Positions 17,401 through 27,500 of a stretch of 45,859 bases of DNA are shown in pieces (position 1 is the stretch's first letter; the number at the start of each line of letters is the position of its first letter). Source of the stretch: an uncultured Lachnospiraceae bacterium (GTDB lineage Bacteria; Bacillota; Clostridia; Lachnospirales; Lachnospiraceae); assembly GCA_947644545.1 (NCBI GenBank), contig CANRZW010000028.1:1-45859 (forward strand), read 5' to 3'. The position numbers and the translations under genes were made by a program. The notes below the pieces were generated by a model. The model made no database searches. It saw nothing but the letters and a program-made list of their open reading frames with translations, and had not been told where the DNA came from.

Positions 17401-18155
17401 CCGGCTCTTCCCTCCCGTTTCAAAAACACATATTTCTCCGTATCAGATAAATCGCCGCAGTAGGAAAAGCCCAGGGCATGAAACTCCTTCATACCTTCCG
17501 ACCGGCAGATATTGTTCTCCGCCAGAAAACGCACCATCTCACCCCTTGCCATCTTGGCCAGCGTGCCCTTCTGCTTTACCTTCCCATCGATCAGTTCCCC
17601 AAACTCCACAGTGATAAACTCATCTTCCGGCGTTATGTATTTCTCGATACACTGCGAATATTCCCGGGAAGCCAGATTGATGATCACCCGATCCTCTTTG
17701 GTCAGACTTTGATAAAGCCGTGCGCCCCAGAACGCATATAAATCCCTGTATGTACCCACCGCCAGCTGTGCCTGCATCTCCAGACGGTAAGGCACAACGC
17801 CGTCAAACGGCTTAAGCAGGCCATAGAATCCCGAAAGAATGCGGAGATGCTCCCCCAAATAGGACAGCGCCTCCGCCGTAAGCACACCCGGCGCCATATA
17901 TTGATACTGCAGGCCCTCGTAGGACATCACCGCCGGCGTCAGTCCCCGCTCCGGATCCATATTCCGGAAACGCTCATAATTCAACTCCGCCAGCTTATCA
18001 TTGCACTTCCATAATGCCCGTGCCTCCGCATAAGATAATGCCTGGATCGCTTTCATCAGCGTCTTCGTCTCTGCAAGGAACTCCGGCAGACCGCAGGATG
18101 CGAAAGAATCCGTATCCACATTCATTTTTTTCGCCGGTGAGATGATGATCTTCAT
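17397..18155 (-). CDS. yaaA: Peroxide stress protein YaaA
   Basis: A 252-residue member of the YaaA/DUF328 family, starting MKIIISPAKKMNVDTDSF and ending with the characteristic FCALGF-like stretch EFHALGFSYCGDLSDTEKYV. Known E. coli YaaA limits free iron and Fenton damage under peroxide stress and binds DNA. It sits next to a Bcp-type peroxiredoxin gene on the same strand (68 bp upstream), consistent with an oxidative-stress role. An AGAGAGG ribosome site supports the start. Confidence 0.92.
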   Translation of the reverse strand: MKIIISPAKKMNVDTDSFASCGLPEFLAETKTLMKAIQALSYAEARALWKCNDKLAELNYERFRNMDPERGLTPAVMSYEGLQYQYMAPGVLTAEALSYLGEHLRILSGFYGLLKPFDGVVPYRLEMQAQLAVGTYRDLYAFWGARLYQSLTKEDRVIINLASREYSQCIEKYITPEDEFITVEFGELIDGKVKQKGTLAKMARGEMVRFLAENNICRSEGMKEFHALGFSYCGDLSDTEKYVFLKREGRAG

Positions 18156-18223
18156 TGATGAATACCTCTCTTTCTCAAACTACGCGTCCGTAAACCAGGA
18201 TGCTGTCAGCGCCGGCCCAATCT

Positions 18224-18685
18224 CTACGCCTTTTCCAGCTCACCCAGCATCTGCGCCGGATTCTGCTCAGCCTTCACATTGCCGAAGGCTTTCACGATCA
18301 CGCCTTCCTCATCGATCAGATACGTCGTGCGCACGACTCCCATGCTGACCTTACCGTAGTTCTTCTTTTCCTGCCACACATCGTAGGCCTGGATGCAGGA
18401 AAGCTCCGGATCGGAGAGAAGTGTAAACGGCAGCCCGTACTTCTCCTCGAACTTCTTGTGGGAGACCACACTGTCCTTGCTCACGCCCAGCACCACCGCG
18501 CCCTTTTCCTGGAACTGCGGATGCAGCTGACCGAAATTGCAGGCCTGCTTCGTACAGCCCGGTGTGTTGTCCTTCGGGTAAAAATAGAGAATGACTTTCT
18601 TTCCTTTATATTCTTCTAATGTGTGTATCTGGCCGTTTTGGTCCGGCAGGGAAAATGCCGGCGCTTTGGTTCCTGTCTGTAACAT
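18224..18685 (-). CDS. bcp: Thioredoxin-dependent thiol peroxidase (Bcp/PrxQ)
   Basis: A 153-residue PrxQ-family peroxiredoxin reducing hydrogen peroxide and organic peroxides with thioredoxin. The active site YPKDNTPGCTKQACNF carries the peroxidatic Cys and a second Cys five residues later, the atypical two-Cys arrangement. The start at 18685 follows AAGGAGG; the 26-residue upstream extension in frame has no homology and contains the ribosome site. It adjoins yaaA on the same strand. Confidence 0.94.
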   Translation of the reverse strand: MLQTGTKAPAFSLPDQNGQIHTLEEYKGKKVILYFYPKDNTPGCTKQACNFGQLHPQFQEKGAVVLGVSKDSVVSHKKFEEKYGLPFTLLSDPELSCIQAYDVWQEKKNYGKVSMGVVRTTYLIDEEGVIVKAFGNVKAEQNPAQMLGELEKA

Positions 18686-18743
18686 TGGTCTGTCCTCCTT
18701 TTTTCTGTTCATCGTCTCTCTGTTTGTCCTGCATACATGCAAC

Positions 18744-18777
18744 AAGCTGCACAGTATTCTCACCGACCGTGCAGCTT
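18744..18777. repeat. Inverted repeat upstream of the peroxiredoxin gene
   Basis: Perfect 9-bp arms AAGCTGCAC (18744-18752) and GTGCAGCTT (18769-18777) enclose 16 nt in the 220-bp gap between the trpB-like gene end and the bcp start. There is no adjacent T run, so it may be an operator or a weak terminator. Nothing else is recognised in this gap. Confidence 0.5.
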
Positions 18778-18905
18778 ATGTGCCGTTCCAGGCAAAAACA
18801 TTACCATCATACTATGTGCATTCGCCATCTATCTTATACCGCTATACCACTGTACTCCACCATATCTTCGCAAAAGCCGCCGTCTGATCACACGGCTTGC
18901 TTTCC

Positions 18906-20285
18906 TCACTGCTGGCCGGAAATCTTCGGCAGCTTCGCAATGGCCTTCTCAAGCTCCGCATCCGCAGGAACGTAATCCTCCATCTCACCGTCATTATATC
19001 TCTGGTAAGCCACCATATCAAAATAGCCCGTGCCGGTCAGACCGAATACGATATTCTTCTCTTCCCCTGTCTCCTTACACTTCATCGCCTCGTCGATGGC
19101 AACCTTGATCGCATGGCTGCTCTCCGGCGCCGGCAGGATTCCTTCCACTCTCGCAAAAGTCTCCGCCGCCTGAAACACTTCCGTCTGCGCCACGCTTCTT
19201 GCTTCCATAAGTCCCTGATCATACAGCTCGGAAACCACAGAGCTCATGCCATGGTAACGCAGTCCCCCCGAATGACTGGCAGAGGGAATGAAACCGCTTC
19301 CCAGCGTATACATCTTCGCCAGCGGGCATACCTTACCCGTATCACAGAAATCATAAGCGTAAACGCCTCTCGTCAGACTCGGACAGGATGCCGGCTCCAC
19401 CGCGATAATCTTATAATCCGCCTCGCCTCTTAAGATTTCCCCTGCAAAAGGAGAAATCAGGCCACCCAGATTGGAACCGCCGCCCGCACAGCCGATGATC
19501 GTGTCCGCCTTGATGCCGTATTTGTCAAGCGCCGCTTTTGTCTCCAGACCGATGATCGACTGGTGCAGCATTACCTGAGACAATACCGATCCCAGCACAT
19601 AGCGGTATCCCTCCTGACCGGTGGCCGCCTCCACTGCCTCCGAGATCGCACACCCCAGACTTCCCGTCGTCCCCGGAAATTCCTCATTGATCCGGCGGCC
19701 GACATTCGTCTCCATCGAAGGAGAAGGCGTTACTTTCGCTCCGTAAGTGCGCATCACCTCCCGGCGGAAAGGCTTCTGCTCATAAGAGCATTTCACCATA
19801 TATACCTGACAGTCCAGCTCAAAATAGGAACAAGCCATGGAGAGCGCCGTTCCCCACTGCCCTGCGCCGGTCTCCGTCGTCACACCCTTAAGCCCCTGCT
19901 GCTTCGCATAGTAAGCCTGCGCAATCGCAGAATTCAGCTTATGGCTCCCCGACGTGTTGTTGCCCTCAAATTTATAATAAATATGAGCCGGTGTGCCCAG
20001 CCTTTCTTCCAGACAGTATGCCCGCACAAGCGGCGACGGGCGGTACATCTTATAGAAATCACGAATCTCCGTGGGAATATCGAAATAAGCCGTCTCATCA
20101 TCCAGCTCCTGCTTCGCCAGCTCCTTACAGAAAATGCCCGAAAGCTCCTCCACCGTAATCGGCTGCATTGTTTCCGGATTTAAGATCGGAGCCGGTTTCT
20201 TCTTCATATCTGCACGGACGTTATACCACTGTCTCGGCATTTCCTGTTCTTCAAGATAAATTTTGTACGGGATCTTGTGCTCCAT
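18906..20285 (-). CDS. trpB: TrpB2-type tryptophan synthase beta chain (PLP-dependent)
   Basis: A 459-residue fold-type II PLP enzyme of the TrpB2 class (longer than the ~400-residue TrpB1). The PLP Lys is K116 in NNTSGSHKLNSA, the catalytic Glu lies in TTETGAGQWG (E138), and the phosphate loop is CAGGGSNLGG. The N-terminal extension (KIPYKIYLEEQEMPRQWYNV) is typical of TrpB2. It condenses indole with serine to make tryptophan, and TrpB2 forms can act without a tight TrpA partner. It stands alone with no other trp gene nearby, consistent with indole salvage. AGAGAGG precedes the start. Confidence 0.93.
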   Translation of the reverse strand: MEHKIPYKIYLEEQEMPRQWYNVRADMKKKPAPILNPETMQPITVEELSGIFCKELAKQELDDETAYFDIPTEIRDFYKMYRPSPLVRAYCLEERLGTPAHIYYKFEGNNTSGSHKLNSAIAQAYYAKQQGLKGVTTETGAGQWGTALSMACSYFELDCQVYMVKCSYEQKPFRREVMRTYGAKVTPSPSMETNVGRRINEEFPGTTGSLGCAISEAVEAATGQEGYRYVLGSVLSQVMLHQSIIGLETKAALDKYGIKADTIIGCAGGGSNLGGLISPFAGEILRGEADYKIIAVEPASCPSLTRGVYAYDFCDTGKVCPLAKMYTLGSGFIPSASHSGGLRYHGMSSVVSELYDQGLMEARSVAQTEVFQAAETFARVEGILPAPESSHAIKVAIDEAMKCKETGEEKNIVFGLTGTGYFDMVAYQRYNDGEMEDYVPADAELEKAIAKLPKISGQQ

Positions 20286-20350
20286 TGCTGTTTCCTCTCT
20301 TTAATCACTTATTTTCCAATAGTTATGGCTGCTCTCTAGTACTTTACCAT

Positions 20351-20356
20351 ATTATA
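20351..20356 (-). promoter_or_regulatory. Putative -10 box for the trpB-like gene
   Basis: TATAAT on the minus strand, 65 bp upstream of the start, in the 119-bp gap after the AlbA_2 gene. A clear -35 is not visible. No T-box or leader peptide is seen in this short leader. Confidence 0.4.
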
Positions 20357-20404
20357 GGCAAAGTGTTAAGGCTCTGTTTCGGTCATTTCGCTTCTTTTCC
20401 CATC

Positions 20405-21712
20405 TCATTCTTTTATCTTCCAATATCCATTTCTGGTTGAACCCTCATGGACTACAATACCTTGATCTGCCAGCTCTTTTATATTTTTTTGAACAGCTCT
20501 CCTTGAAATTCTTATTATTTCCGCCATCTCCGCTTGTGTTATTCTCGAATTCTTCCGGATCATCTGCATTATTTTTTGCTGCGTTGCATTCAAACCGTTT
20601 GGCGAACTTTTTGGCGAACTTTTTGGCGAACTTTTTGGCGAACTTTGAGCCTCATTACCACTGTAAGAAGGTCTGTATAAATTTACCCTGAAACTATCCC
20701 CAATCTCCAGTAATTCCGGATCCCGGATTCCATATTCCCTGCAGGAACTAAACATTCTCTTAATGCCGGTTCCCCAGCTTTCGATGATCCTCATCCTGCT
20801 GAACACTTCTGCAATACACCGATTGCGAATCTTAGAACCACCTTCCTTAATCTGTTCTATCGTCAGACCTCCGTAAAGCATCCCCGGAGATGTTACCTCT
20901 ACTCTGTCATCATATACTGCAACCTGTACACACGCTCTGTCTAAAAAATTCCTGTGTGTCACAGCATTCACAATCGCCTCTCTGATTGCTTCCGTCGGCA
21001 ATTCATAGGCTTCATTTCTGACAAGGTCCTTTATTTCAGCTCCCAGATTAATATGTTTCAATACAAAATCATAGGCCTCTTCAATCTGCTCATAAAGCGG
21101 TCCCTCGAAATCTCTTTTATCAATAAAGACAACCCTCTCCGTTCCTTTAAACAAAGCACACTGAATTTTAGCAAAAGGAAATACATTATCAGTCAACAGA
21201 ACAAACGCATTTGTTGGCAGCAATGTCCCATCCATATTTCTAACTACACCCCAATTAATCAAATTCTGTATTGTAACATCTTTTATCTTCTCTTTTTCAC
21301 TATTCGATTTGGCCGCTTCTACCATATATCTTTTTATTGCTCCACACAGCTGTTCTGCTTTGCCGGCATCATATTTATGCTCTACGCACACCATCTCATC
21401 AAAGGAGCGATGAGTCCCCTGCAATTCCAGATCTTTTAAGACCGCTTCATCAGCGGGTCTGGACGTCCCCGATACTCTGATATAAGTGCCTGTCTCTTTT
21501 CCAAGCGACTTGATATAGTATGGCCGGTTTGCCCCCGGATATATATTAATGACAATTACACTTTTTCCATCAATGGTGTTTACTCCAATATTCGGAAAAA
21601 TCTGCGGACGACACATATCTGAGATAGTATTTGTAATATTGTCTATAATCTTAAAAACTCCATCTTTATCGACACCTACAATCTCATGTGTTTCATCATC
21701 GATGCTTGTCAT
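20405..21712 (-). CDS. AlbA_2/Schlafen-like ATP-binding protein, N-terminus missing, coupled to hsdS
   Basis: A 435-residue protein of the AlbA_2 (divergent AAA_4)/RecG-like family. It contains the end of the AlbA_2 domain (IDDETHEIVGVDKD... to ~residue 90), a GHKL-like C-terminal ATP-binding region (REAIVNAVTHRNFLD, then ESWGTGIKRMFSSC), a low-complexity SSPK-repeat linker (~355-370) and a winged helix (ITQAEMAEIIRISRRAVQKNI). Family members normally have ~40-50 more N-terminal residues (EFKE... and a FAN..GG motif). Here the frame closes with a stop two codons upstream, so they are absent. Its ATG overlaps the hsdS stop (TAATG), suggesting coupled translation. It could be a working regulator or defence accessory of the restriction system, or a decayed remnant. 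Confidence 0.8.
   Translation of the reverse strand: MTSIDDETHEIVGVDKDGVFKIIDNITNTISDMCRPQIFPNIGVNTIDGKSVIVINIYPGANRPYYIKSLGKETGTYIRVSGTSRPADEAVLKDLELQGTHRSFDEMVCVEHKYDAGKAEQLCGAIKRYMVEAAKSNSEKEKIKDVTIQNLINWGVVRNMDGTLLPTNAFVLLTDNVFPFAKIQCALFKGTERVVFIDKRDFEGPLYEQIEEAYDFVLKHINLGAEIKDLVRNEAYELPTEAIREAIVNAVTHRNFLDRACVQVAVYDDRVEVTSPGMLYGGLTIEQIKEGGSKIRNRCIAEVFSRMRIIESWGTGIKRMFSSCREYGIRDPELLEIGDSFRVNLYRPSYSGNEAQSSPKSSPKSSPKSSPNGLNATQQKIMQMIRKNSRITQAEMAEIIRISRRAVQKNIKELADQGIVVHEGSTRNGYWKIKE
20598..20646. repeat. Four 12-bp tandem repeats in the AlbA_2 gene linker
   Basis: A 12-bp unit containing GGCGAA recurs at 20601, 20613, 20625 and 20637, encoding repeated SSPK. Because the unit is a multiple of three, copy changes would alter linker length without breaking the frame. 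Confidence 0.85.
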
Positions 21713-23070
21713 TACTCATTATTAGCTATTGTTTCCGAAATAGTCTGCTTTATGAGTTCCAGAGCGCTCTCCTCGGCCGGATCATTCGTTCCCAGCTCGC
21801 CGCGAAAAGCTCGGGAGAGGATGGATTTTTTGATAAGGTCAATCTGTTCCAGAACTGTTTCGGATGCTTCTTTGGCTTGCTGTTCCTTAGCAAAGAAACT
21901 GTCAAGAATATTCGTGATTTCGCTCTGTTCATCTATTAATGCTGGCAGTTCAACCGTTAACGCTGATAACTCTTTCTGATTAATTTTAGGCAATACAGAA
22001 CGAGACCCCGCAGATGACGCTTGTTCCAGAAATTCTTCCGATAACATATAATACCACAGGCACTTCGCATCTCCTTTTGCTTCAATAGGATACATATCTG
22101 CACTGCACAGCCCTTCAAAATCTACGGCCACTACTTTAGACAAATATGGTCGAATTTTAGAATAAAGAATCTGCCCCGGATAAAAATGATGCTTTCCGCT
22201 TGTCACACCATCTTCGGCAATAGTGTGATATTCCAACAAAACACCTGTTTTTCTCTCAATATTATCGGGCGCTATATGTGGAAGATCCGGAAAATCAGCA
22301 GGCTCTACTAAATTACTTCTGATAATAGCCACCTCATCAAATCTCTTTCTTTCCCAGCCTTCTTCCATCCCTACCCCATGCGCTTTTCTCCACTGAGCAG
22401 TTAACTCGCCGTTAAAGGCTTTGTGAAGTATAGCAGCTCTACGGGGTTCAAAACCGTCCAACACATCCTGTACCTTTTGCCTGGCTTCGTCAAGTTTGGC
22501 AAATAGACTTTCAATTCGATCAACTATGCGGCATTGCTCCAGAAGTGGCGGAAGGGGAAATATACAATTTTCCATTTTACTTTTATTTACTATTGAGATA
22601 GTCGTTGCCGATGCTTTTTCCCATAGCTGTTCAACAAAGTAATGTGTATTGCAAAAATAGTAAAGATATAATGCATTAAATTTGGGAATTGCTGAATTAA
22701 TCTGTTGATTCGTCGAGCCTTCCACTTCTAAAAATCCACATTTTCCAATACTCCCAATACAGCAAACAGCAGTTGATTGTTCTGGTATCACACGTGAAAC
22801 CGCTTTTCCCGCATTTGACAAATATTCACTTGCATTTATAACATGACGGCCAGAGTCCAAATCTGACGGCTTAAAGAATGGGAATTTACCACCATAATAC
22901 TCAGCGCATTTCTTACTTGGTGTACCTCCCGTGATTACTTCTGACACATACTGAATAAATGTCCAACACCAATTCCCCGGCACCTGATACGGCTGCTCAC
23001 TCTCCGGCACTAACGCCGCCTGCAGGCGTTCTTCCAGCGTCAAAACTTCCTTTTTCTTTCCTCTTGCCAT
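21712..23070 (-). CDS. hsdS: Type I restriction-modification specificity subunit
   Basis: A 452-residue DNA-recognition subunit with two target-recognition domains (about residues 35-180 and 240-395), each followed by a conserved helical spacer (LLEQCRIVDRIESLFAKLDEAR and LIDEQSEITNILDSFFAKEQQA). The first ends PLPPLLEQ, typical of HsdS. Together with HsdM it sets the bipartite sequence methylated and, with HsdR, restricted; the site cannot be read from the sequence. Its start overlaps the hsdM stop (TGATG) and its stop overlaps the next gene start. Confidence 0.94.
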   Translation of the reverse strand: MARGKKKEVLTLEERLQAALVPESEQPYQVPGNWCWTFIQYVSEVITGGTPSKKCAEYYGGKFPFFKPSDLDSGRHVINASEYLSNAGKAVSRVIPEQSTAVCCIGSIGKCGFLEVEGSTNQQINSAIPKFNALYLYYFCNTHYFVEQLWEKASATTISIVNKSKMENCIFPLPPLLEQCRIVDRIESLFAKLDEARQKVQDVLDGFEPRRAAILHKAFNGELTAQWRKAHGVGMEEGWERKRFDEVAIIRSNLVEPADFPDLPHIAPDNIERKTGVLLEYHTIAEDGVTSGKHHFYPGQILYSKIRPYLSKVVAVDFEGLCSADMYPIEAKGDAKCLWYYMLSEEFLEQASSAGSRSVLPKINQKELSALTVELPALIDEQSEITNILDSFFAKEQQAKEASETVLEQIDLIKKSILSRAFRGELGTNDPAEESALELIKQTISETIANNE

Positions 23071-24563
23071 CAGTTCTGTACCTCCAGCGCCCGCAGTTCT
23101 TTCACCACGCTCATAAGCAGGTCAACCGCTTCTTCCAGATTAGCGGCGGCGGCTTCTGCACTATCCGCCGGGTCTGGCAGATCATTATAATCCAAAACCG
23201 AATCGTCACGAATCAGCCCCAAGTCAAGACTATTGCCTTTTTCAGCAATCTGCTCTCTGGTAAATACACTCCATCGTTCATCCTGCACAGCGTGGCGATC
23301 TCCGGTCTCGTATGCCTTCTCAAAATCCGCAAAGTGCTCCGTTTTTAACGGCGTCGTCTTACCAAAACCGGGCATATTCGTGCGAAGATCATAGAACCAG
23401 ACCTCTTTGGTATTTCCTTTATCTGTCTTTCCCCGGCTAAAGAAAAACACATTCGTCTTGACCCCCTGCGCATAGAAAATGCCGGTAGGCAGACGCAATA
23501 TAGTATGTAAATTACACTTGTCCATCAAATCACACCGAATCTTCTCTCCGTCTCCATCTGCAAACAGCACATTGTCCGGTAATACCACTGCCGCGCGGCC
23601 AGTACCGTCCGTTACCAGACTGCGGTAAATGTGCTGCAGGAAATTCAGCTGCTTATTGCTGGTAGTATGAATAAAGTCGTCACGGGTAGCACGCTCACCG
23701 CCCTTCTTGGTTCCAAAGGGCGGATTCGTCAATACCAAATGATAGTTATTCATATTTTTCCCAATATTGGAAAGGGTATCCCCCAGGATAATCTGACCGT
23801 CAATATTATGAAGCATCGCATTCATCAGCGCCAGACGGTGGGTATCGTGTACCAGTTCACAACCCGTGAAAGCTTCTTCCCGCTCAAACCTGGCCGTATC
23901 TGCATCCAAATCAAACAGATCGTCCGTGTGTTTTCTCACATATTGGCTTGCGGCAATCATAAAGCCGAATGTACCACAGGCCGGATCATTGCAGCGTTCA
24001 CCAGGCTGAGGTTTCATCAGTCTTGTCATCACATCAATCAGTACCCGCGGGGTAAAATACTGTCCGGCACCGGATTTCTTTTCATTTGCATTCTTTTCCA
24101 ACAAACCTTCATACAAGTTTCCAAGCCCTTCTTCCCGGGCGGAAAACCAATCCAGTTCATTGATTGTCGTGATTATTTTTTCCAGATTTTTCGGCTCTTC
24201 AATGTTCGTCATAGAGCCCTGATAAATCTCGCGCACTCTGCCAATACAATGTGTACCGAACAAGCGCAGCAAGTCTTTATAATATCTGTAAAGCTCCAGT
24301 CCGGATTTACTGATCAACACATTCCAGCTATAGGCCTGAATCATCTTTTTCTCGTTGTTTAACGCTTCCTGTTCGGGTGTCAGATGATCCCCCTCCATCA
24401 AGGTAATCCCTGCGGCAAACTTGCTTTCCGCTTCTGTTTCTTTTGCCATTTTCAAAAACAAAATGTAAGTCAATTCCGTCACATACTGGTGATAGGTAAT
24501 TCCGTCATCCCGCAAAACATTACAGAGATTCCAGAGCTTGGACACAATTTCCTGCGTAGTCAT
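23070..24563 (-). CDS. hsdM: Type I restriction-modification DNA adenine methyltransferase subunit
   Basis: A 497-residue N6-adenine methyltransferase. The N-terminal HsdM domain (MTTQEIVSKLWNLCNVLRDD) precedes the SAM-binding motif I NDPACGTFGFMIAA (around residues 192-205) and catalytic motif IV TNPPF (279-283). Motif I reads GTFG where many relatives have GTGG; the surrounding residues are intact, so activity is expected. It methylates host DNA and forms the trimeric core with HsdS. Start and stop overlap the neighbouring genes (TAATG with hsdR, TGATG with hsdS). Confidence 0.95.
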   Translation of the reverse strand: MTTQEIVSKLWNLCNVLRDDGITYHQYVTELTYILFLKMAKETEAESKFAAGITLMEGDHLTPEQEALNNEKKMIQAYSWNVLISKSGLELYRYYKDLLRLFGTHCIGRVREIYQGSMTNIEEPKNLEKIITTINELDWFSAREEGLGNLYEGLLEKNANEKKSGAGQYFTPRVLIDVMTRLMKPQPGERCNDPACGTFGFMIAASQYVRKHTDDLFDLDADTARFEREEAFTGCELVHDTHRLALMNAMLHNIDGQIILGDTLSNIGKNMNNYHLVLTNPPFGTKKGGERATRDDFIHTTSNKQLNFLQHIYRSLVTDGTGRAAVVLPDNVLFADGDGEKIRCDLMDKCNLHTILRLPTGIFYAQGVKTNVFFFSRGKTDKGNTKEVWFYDLRTNMPGFGKTTPLKTEHFADFEKAYETGDRHAVQDERWSVFTREQIAEKGNSLDLGLIRDDSVLDYNDLPDPADSAEAAAANLEEAVDLLMSVVKELRALEVQN

Positions 24564-27500
24564 TAAGCCGTTTTTCCTCCATCATCGTACAGATACTCAT
24601 TAAGTTCCAACACAATGCTTTCCAATTGATTTAGAAATACTTTATTAATCTTCGTAAAACCACCCTGCGCCTTAAAACGGCTGTCCTCATCAAATACCCG
24701 CACATTCAGCACCGATTCTTCCAGCAGGTATTTTTCCATACGCCCGATCCAACTCAATTCCTGTTTGGAAAAGCTGTGCGCTTTTTTCAATTTATCCACC
24801 GCTCTGCGGATTCTCGCTTCATGACTGACCAGCGCCGAACCTATGGCATAGCGGCGAATCAGACTGATAATATCTGCGGCCACTTCTTCATTAGTCAGCT
24901 CAGACAATGCGGTATTCAACTGTTGCACCGTAAAGCCTTCTCTGTCCAGTGTAAGCCTGAGTCCTTTCAAACTCTCTCTGGTCAGTTCTCTCGGGCAGGT
25001 GCAAATTATATTGAGCGCGGCAATCTCATTCCGGTTTTTCCGGACAAACTCAGCAAACGCATCAAGATAATCTTCCGGACGACCGCCTTTTCCATAGCCC
25101 CTCTCATGAGAAAGTAGCTCGTCCTCCGCATCCGAAACAACAACAGTTCTTCCGAGAGTATTTCTGGATTGTTGAACCATCCGGAACAGATCCCGATAGG
25201 TAAGCAGACGATTTCTGGCATCACAAGGCGACTGTTTCTCAATCTCCACAATCAGTTGTGTCGGATCAAGTCCACCTGTCATATCCTTAAAATGTTCCAC
25301 CGACTCCTTGTCCATATTTCGCTTCTTCCGTTGAAGTTTTGCGACAATCTGATCTATCTGACTTTGCAGCTGCTTTTCGTCTTCTAATACTTCCAGCCCG
25401 TCCAAAAGCTGGTCAAAGGTTGTAAACGGATTGACAACTACCGGTTTCATAGTGCTGACACTTTCCAGTGCGTCATACACACCAACCGGATCATAAATCT
25501 CAAAATGAGTCTTTTTGATCTTAGGACAAAGGCGTGTAGCCCGCCCCAACATCTGCTCAAACAAAATCCGCGACTTAATGCGGCGCAGGAATACAAGGGT
25601 AGTAATCTCCGGCACATCAATACCGGTGGTCAAAAGATCCACGGTAACGACAATACTTGGATAGCGCTCATTTTTAAAACGCTTGACGGCCTCCAGGATT
25701 TTCTTTTTATCTCCTCCGCCCGCTTTTCCGGTTATCTTCATAATAGCATCATTGTCAACCCCGGTTTGCGAATAAATCTCCTTTAAAATCTTCACAATCA
25801 AATCCGCATGGTCATCATTGACTGCGTAAATCAGGGTTTTCCCTTGTTCTTCCGGTGTTTCCGGGTCAATATCACGGGCGATTTCAGTCAGCACTGCACG
25901 ATTAAAATTTTCCGTAATGACCTGCCTGTTGAAATTCTCCAGGTCAAAGTCGAGTTCATCATCCAACAGTTCACTGTTTGTAAGTTCCCCTGTCACCGGA
26001 TCATAGATCATGACAGAGTCGCCGCTCTTATAATGAATCCCTTCACTGCTCAGTTTGGTGGTCAACTCATGAGGTGCATCGTGATCCACCAAATATCCCT
26101 CGATCACCGCCTCACGATAAGTATATTTAAATACCGGTTCTCCGAAAATTTCGGTTGTCTGTAAGGCAGGTGTCGCCGTCAATCCGATCTTAACCGCATC
26201 GAAATAATCAATGACCGCCCGATATTTGCTTTGATACTCAACCTGATCCCGGTACAGCAATTCTTCCGTACCCATATCCCGGTCGAGAATATATCCTCTA
26301 TGTGCCTCATCTACGATGATCAGATCATAATCGGTAACGGCAGGCATGGATTCTCCGTCATGATAAAGAACCCTCTTTACCATTCCCTGCACCGTAGCCA
26401 CCTGAATACGGGTCTCTTTTTCAATACTTTTATCTTCCAGCCCTTTGATACTGTATATATCATCAAGCGTCATCAAATCTTCCAGTTTTACTTCTTTAAA
26501 AACATCCGTTGCCTGCTCACCAAGCGCAGTGCGGTCTACCAAAAACAAAACTCGCCGAAATCGTCCTGTTTTCAGAAAACGATATATCATGCCCAATACG
26601 GTTCTGGTTTTACCTGTGCCGGTAGCCATGGCCAGCAGAATTTTCTGCCTGCCCTCAATCACCGCGTTTTCTGCGGCTTGAATTGCCCTTAACTGATATT
26701 CCCGTAGATTCAGGCCATCCTGATCGCGCAATAAATCAAAGGGCAGGAATTTTAAATTTTGATTGCCTGCCTGTATGTCTTTTTCAAGAAGTTCCTGAAT
26801 GCCCGTGGGACTGATCCAGCCGTGCAATGCTTTCGGTGCATTGAATGGCTTGCGCAAATCTAAAAACCATATACCGGACTTTGTCTGTAACTGCTCCAGA
26901 TAGGGTCTTCCGTTCGTTGCAAAAGTAAACGGAACCTTATATTCTCCCCAGGTATCGATGACGTATTCTGCATCCCCGGAACGGATATTTTTAGGATAAT
27001 CTTTGCCCTGATAATCAATGACCGAAGGAATATCCTTGTGAATCGCCTTCGCTTCGATGATTCCAACCATTTGCAGATCGATAAACAGGGCATAGTCGGC
27101 AAACCCCTTGTTGCCGGCCTTAGAATCCGTAGGCCACTCGGCGATCGCCATACAGTGCCCTCTCGCCGGGCGTGTGCCTTTGGCATAGCGCAGATTTTCC
27201 GTATCTGCTTCCCATCCCACTTTCCGAAGCTGCTCGTCAATTAAGTACCTGGTCTCCGCTTCTGATTTCTGCCGATTGCCCGCCACCCGGATTGCTTTTT
27301 TCTTTCTTTCTTCAACCGGCACCAAAGGCGCTGCCTGTGCAGCATCTTCCGCCTGTCTTACCAGGGCTTCCTCCCGCTGTTCTTCTTCCGTCTTATTAAC
27401 CGCCGCAACAGACTGCCGTTCTTTAGGCATAACAAAATCATGATGCCGGTAATTCCAGTCACCATACGTCTGCATAAACCATTCACACAGACTGTATGCC

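Noticed and set aside
20586..20650. Tandem repeats considered as a CRISPR array
   Set aside because: Unit is only 12 bp, contiguous without spacers, and lies within a coding frame as SSPK repeats.
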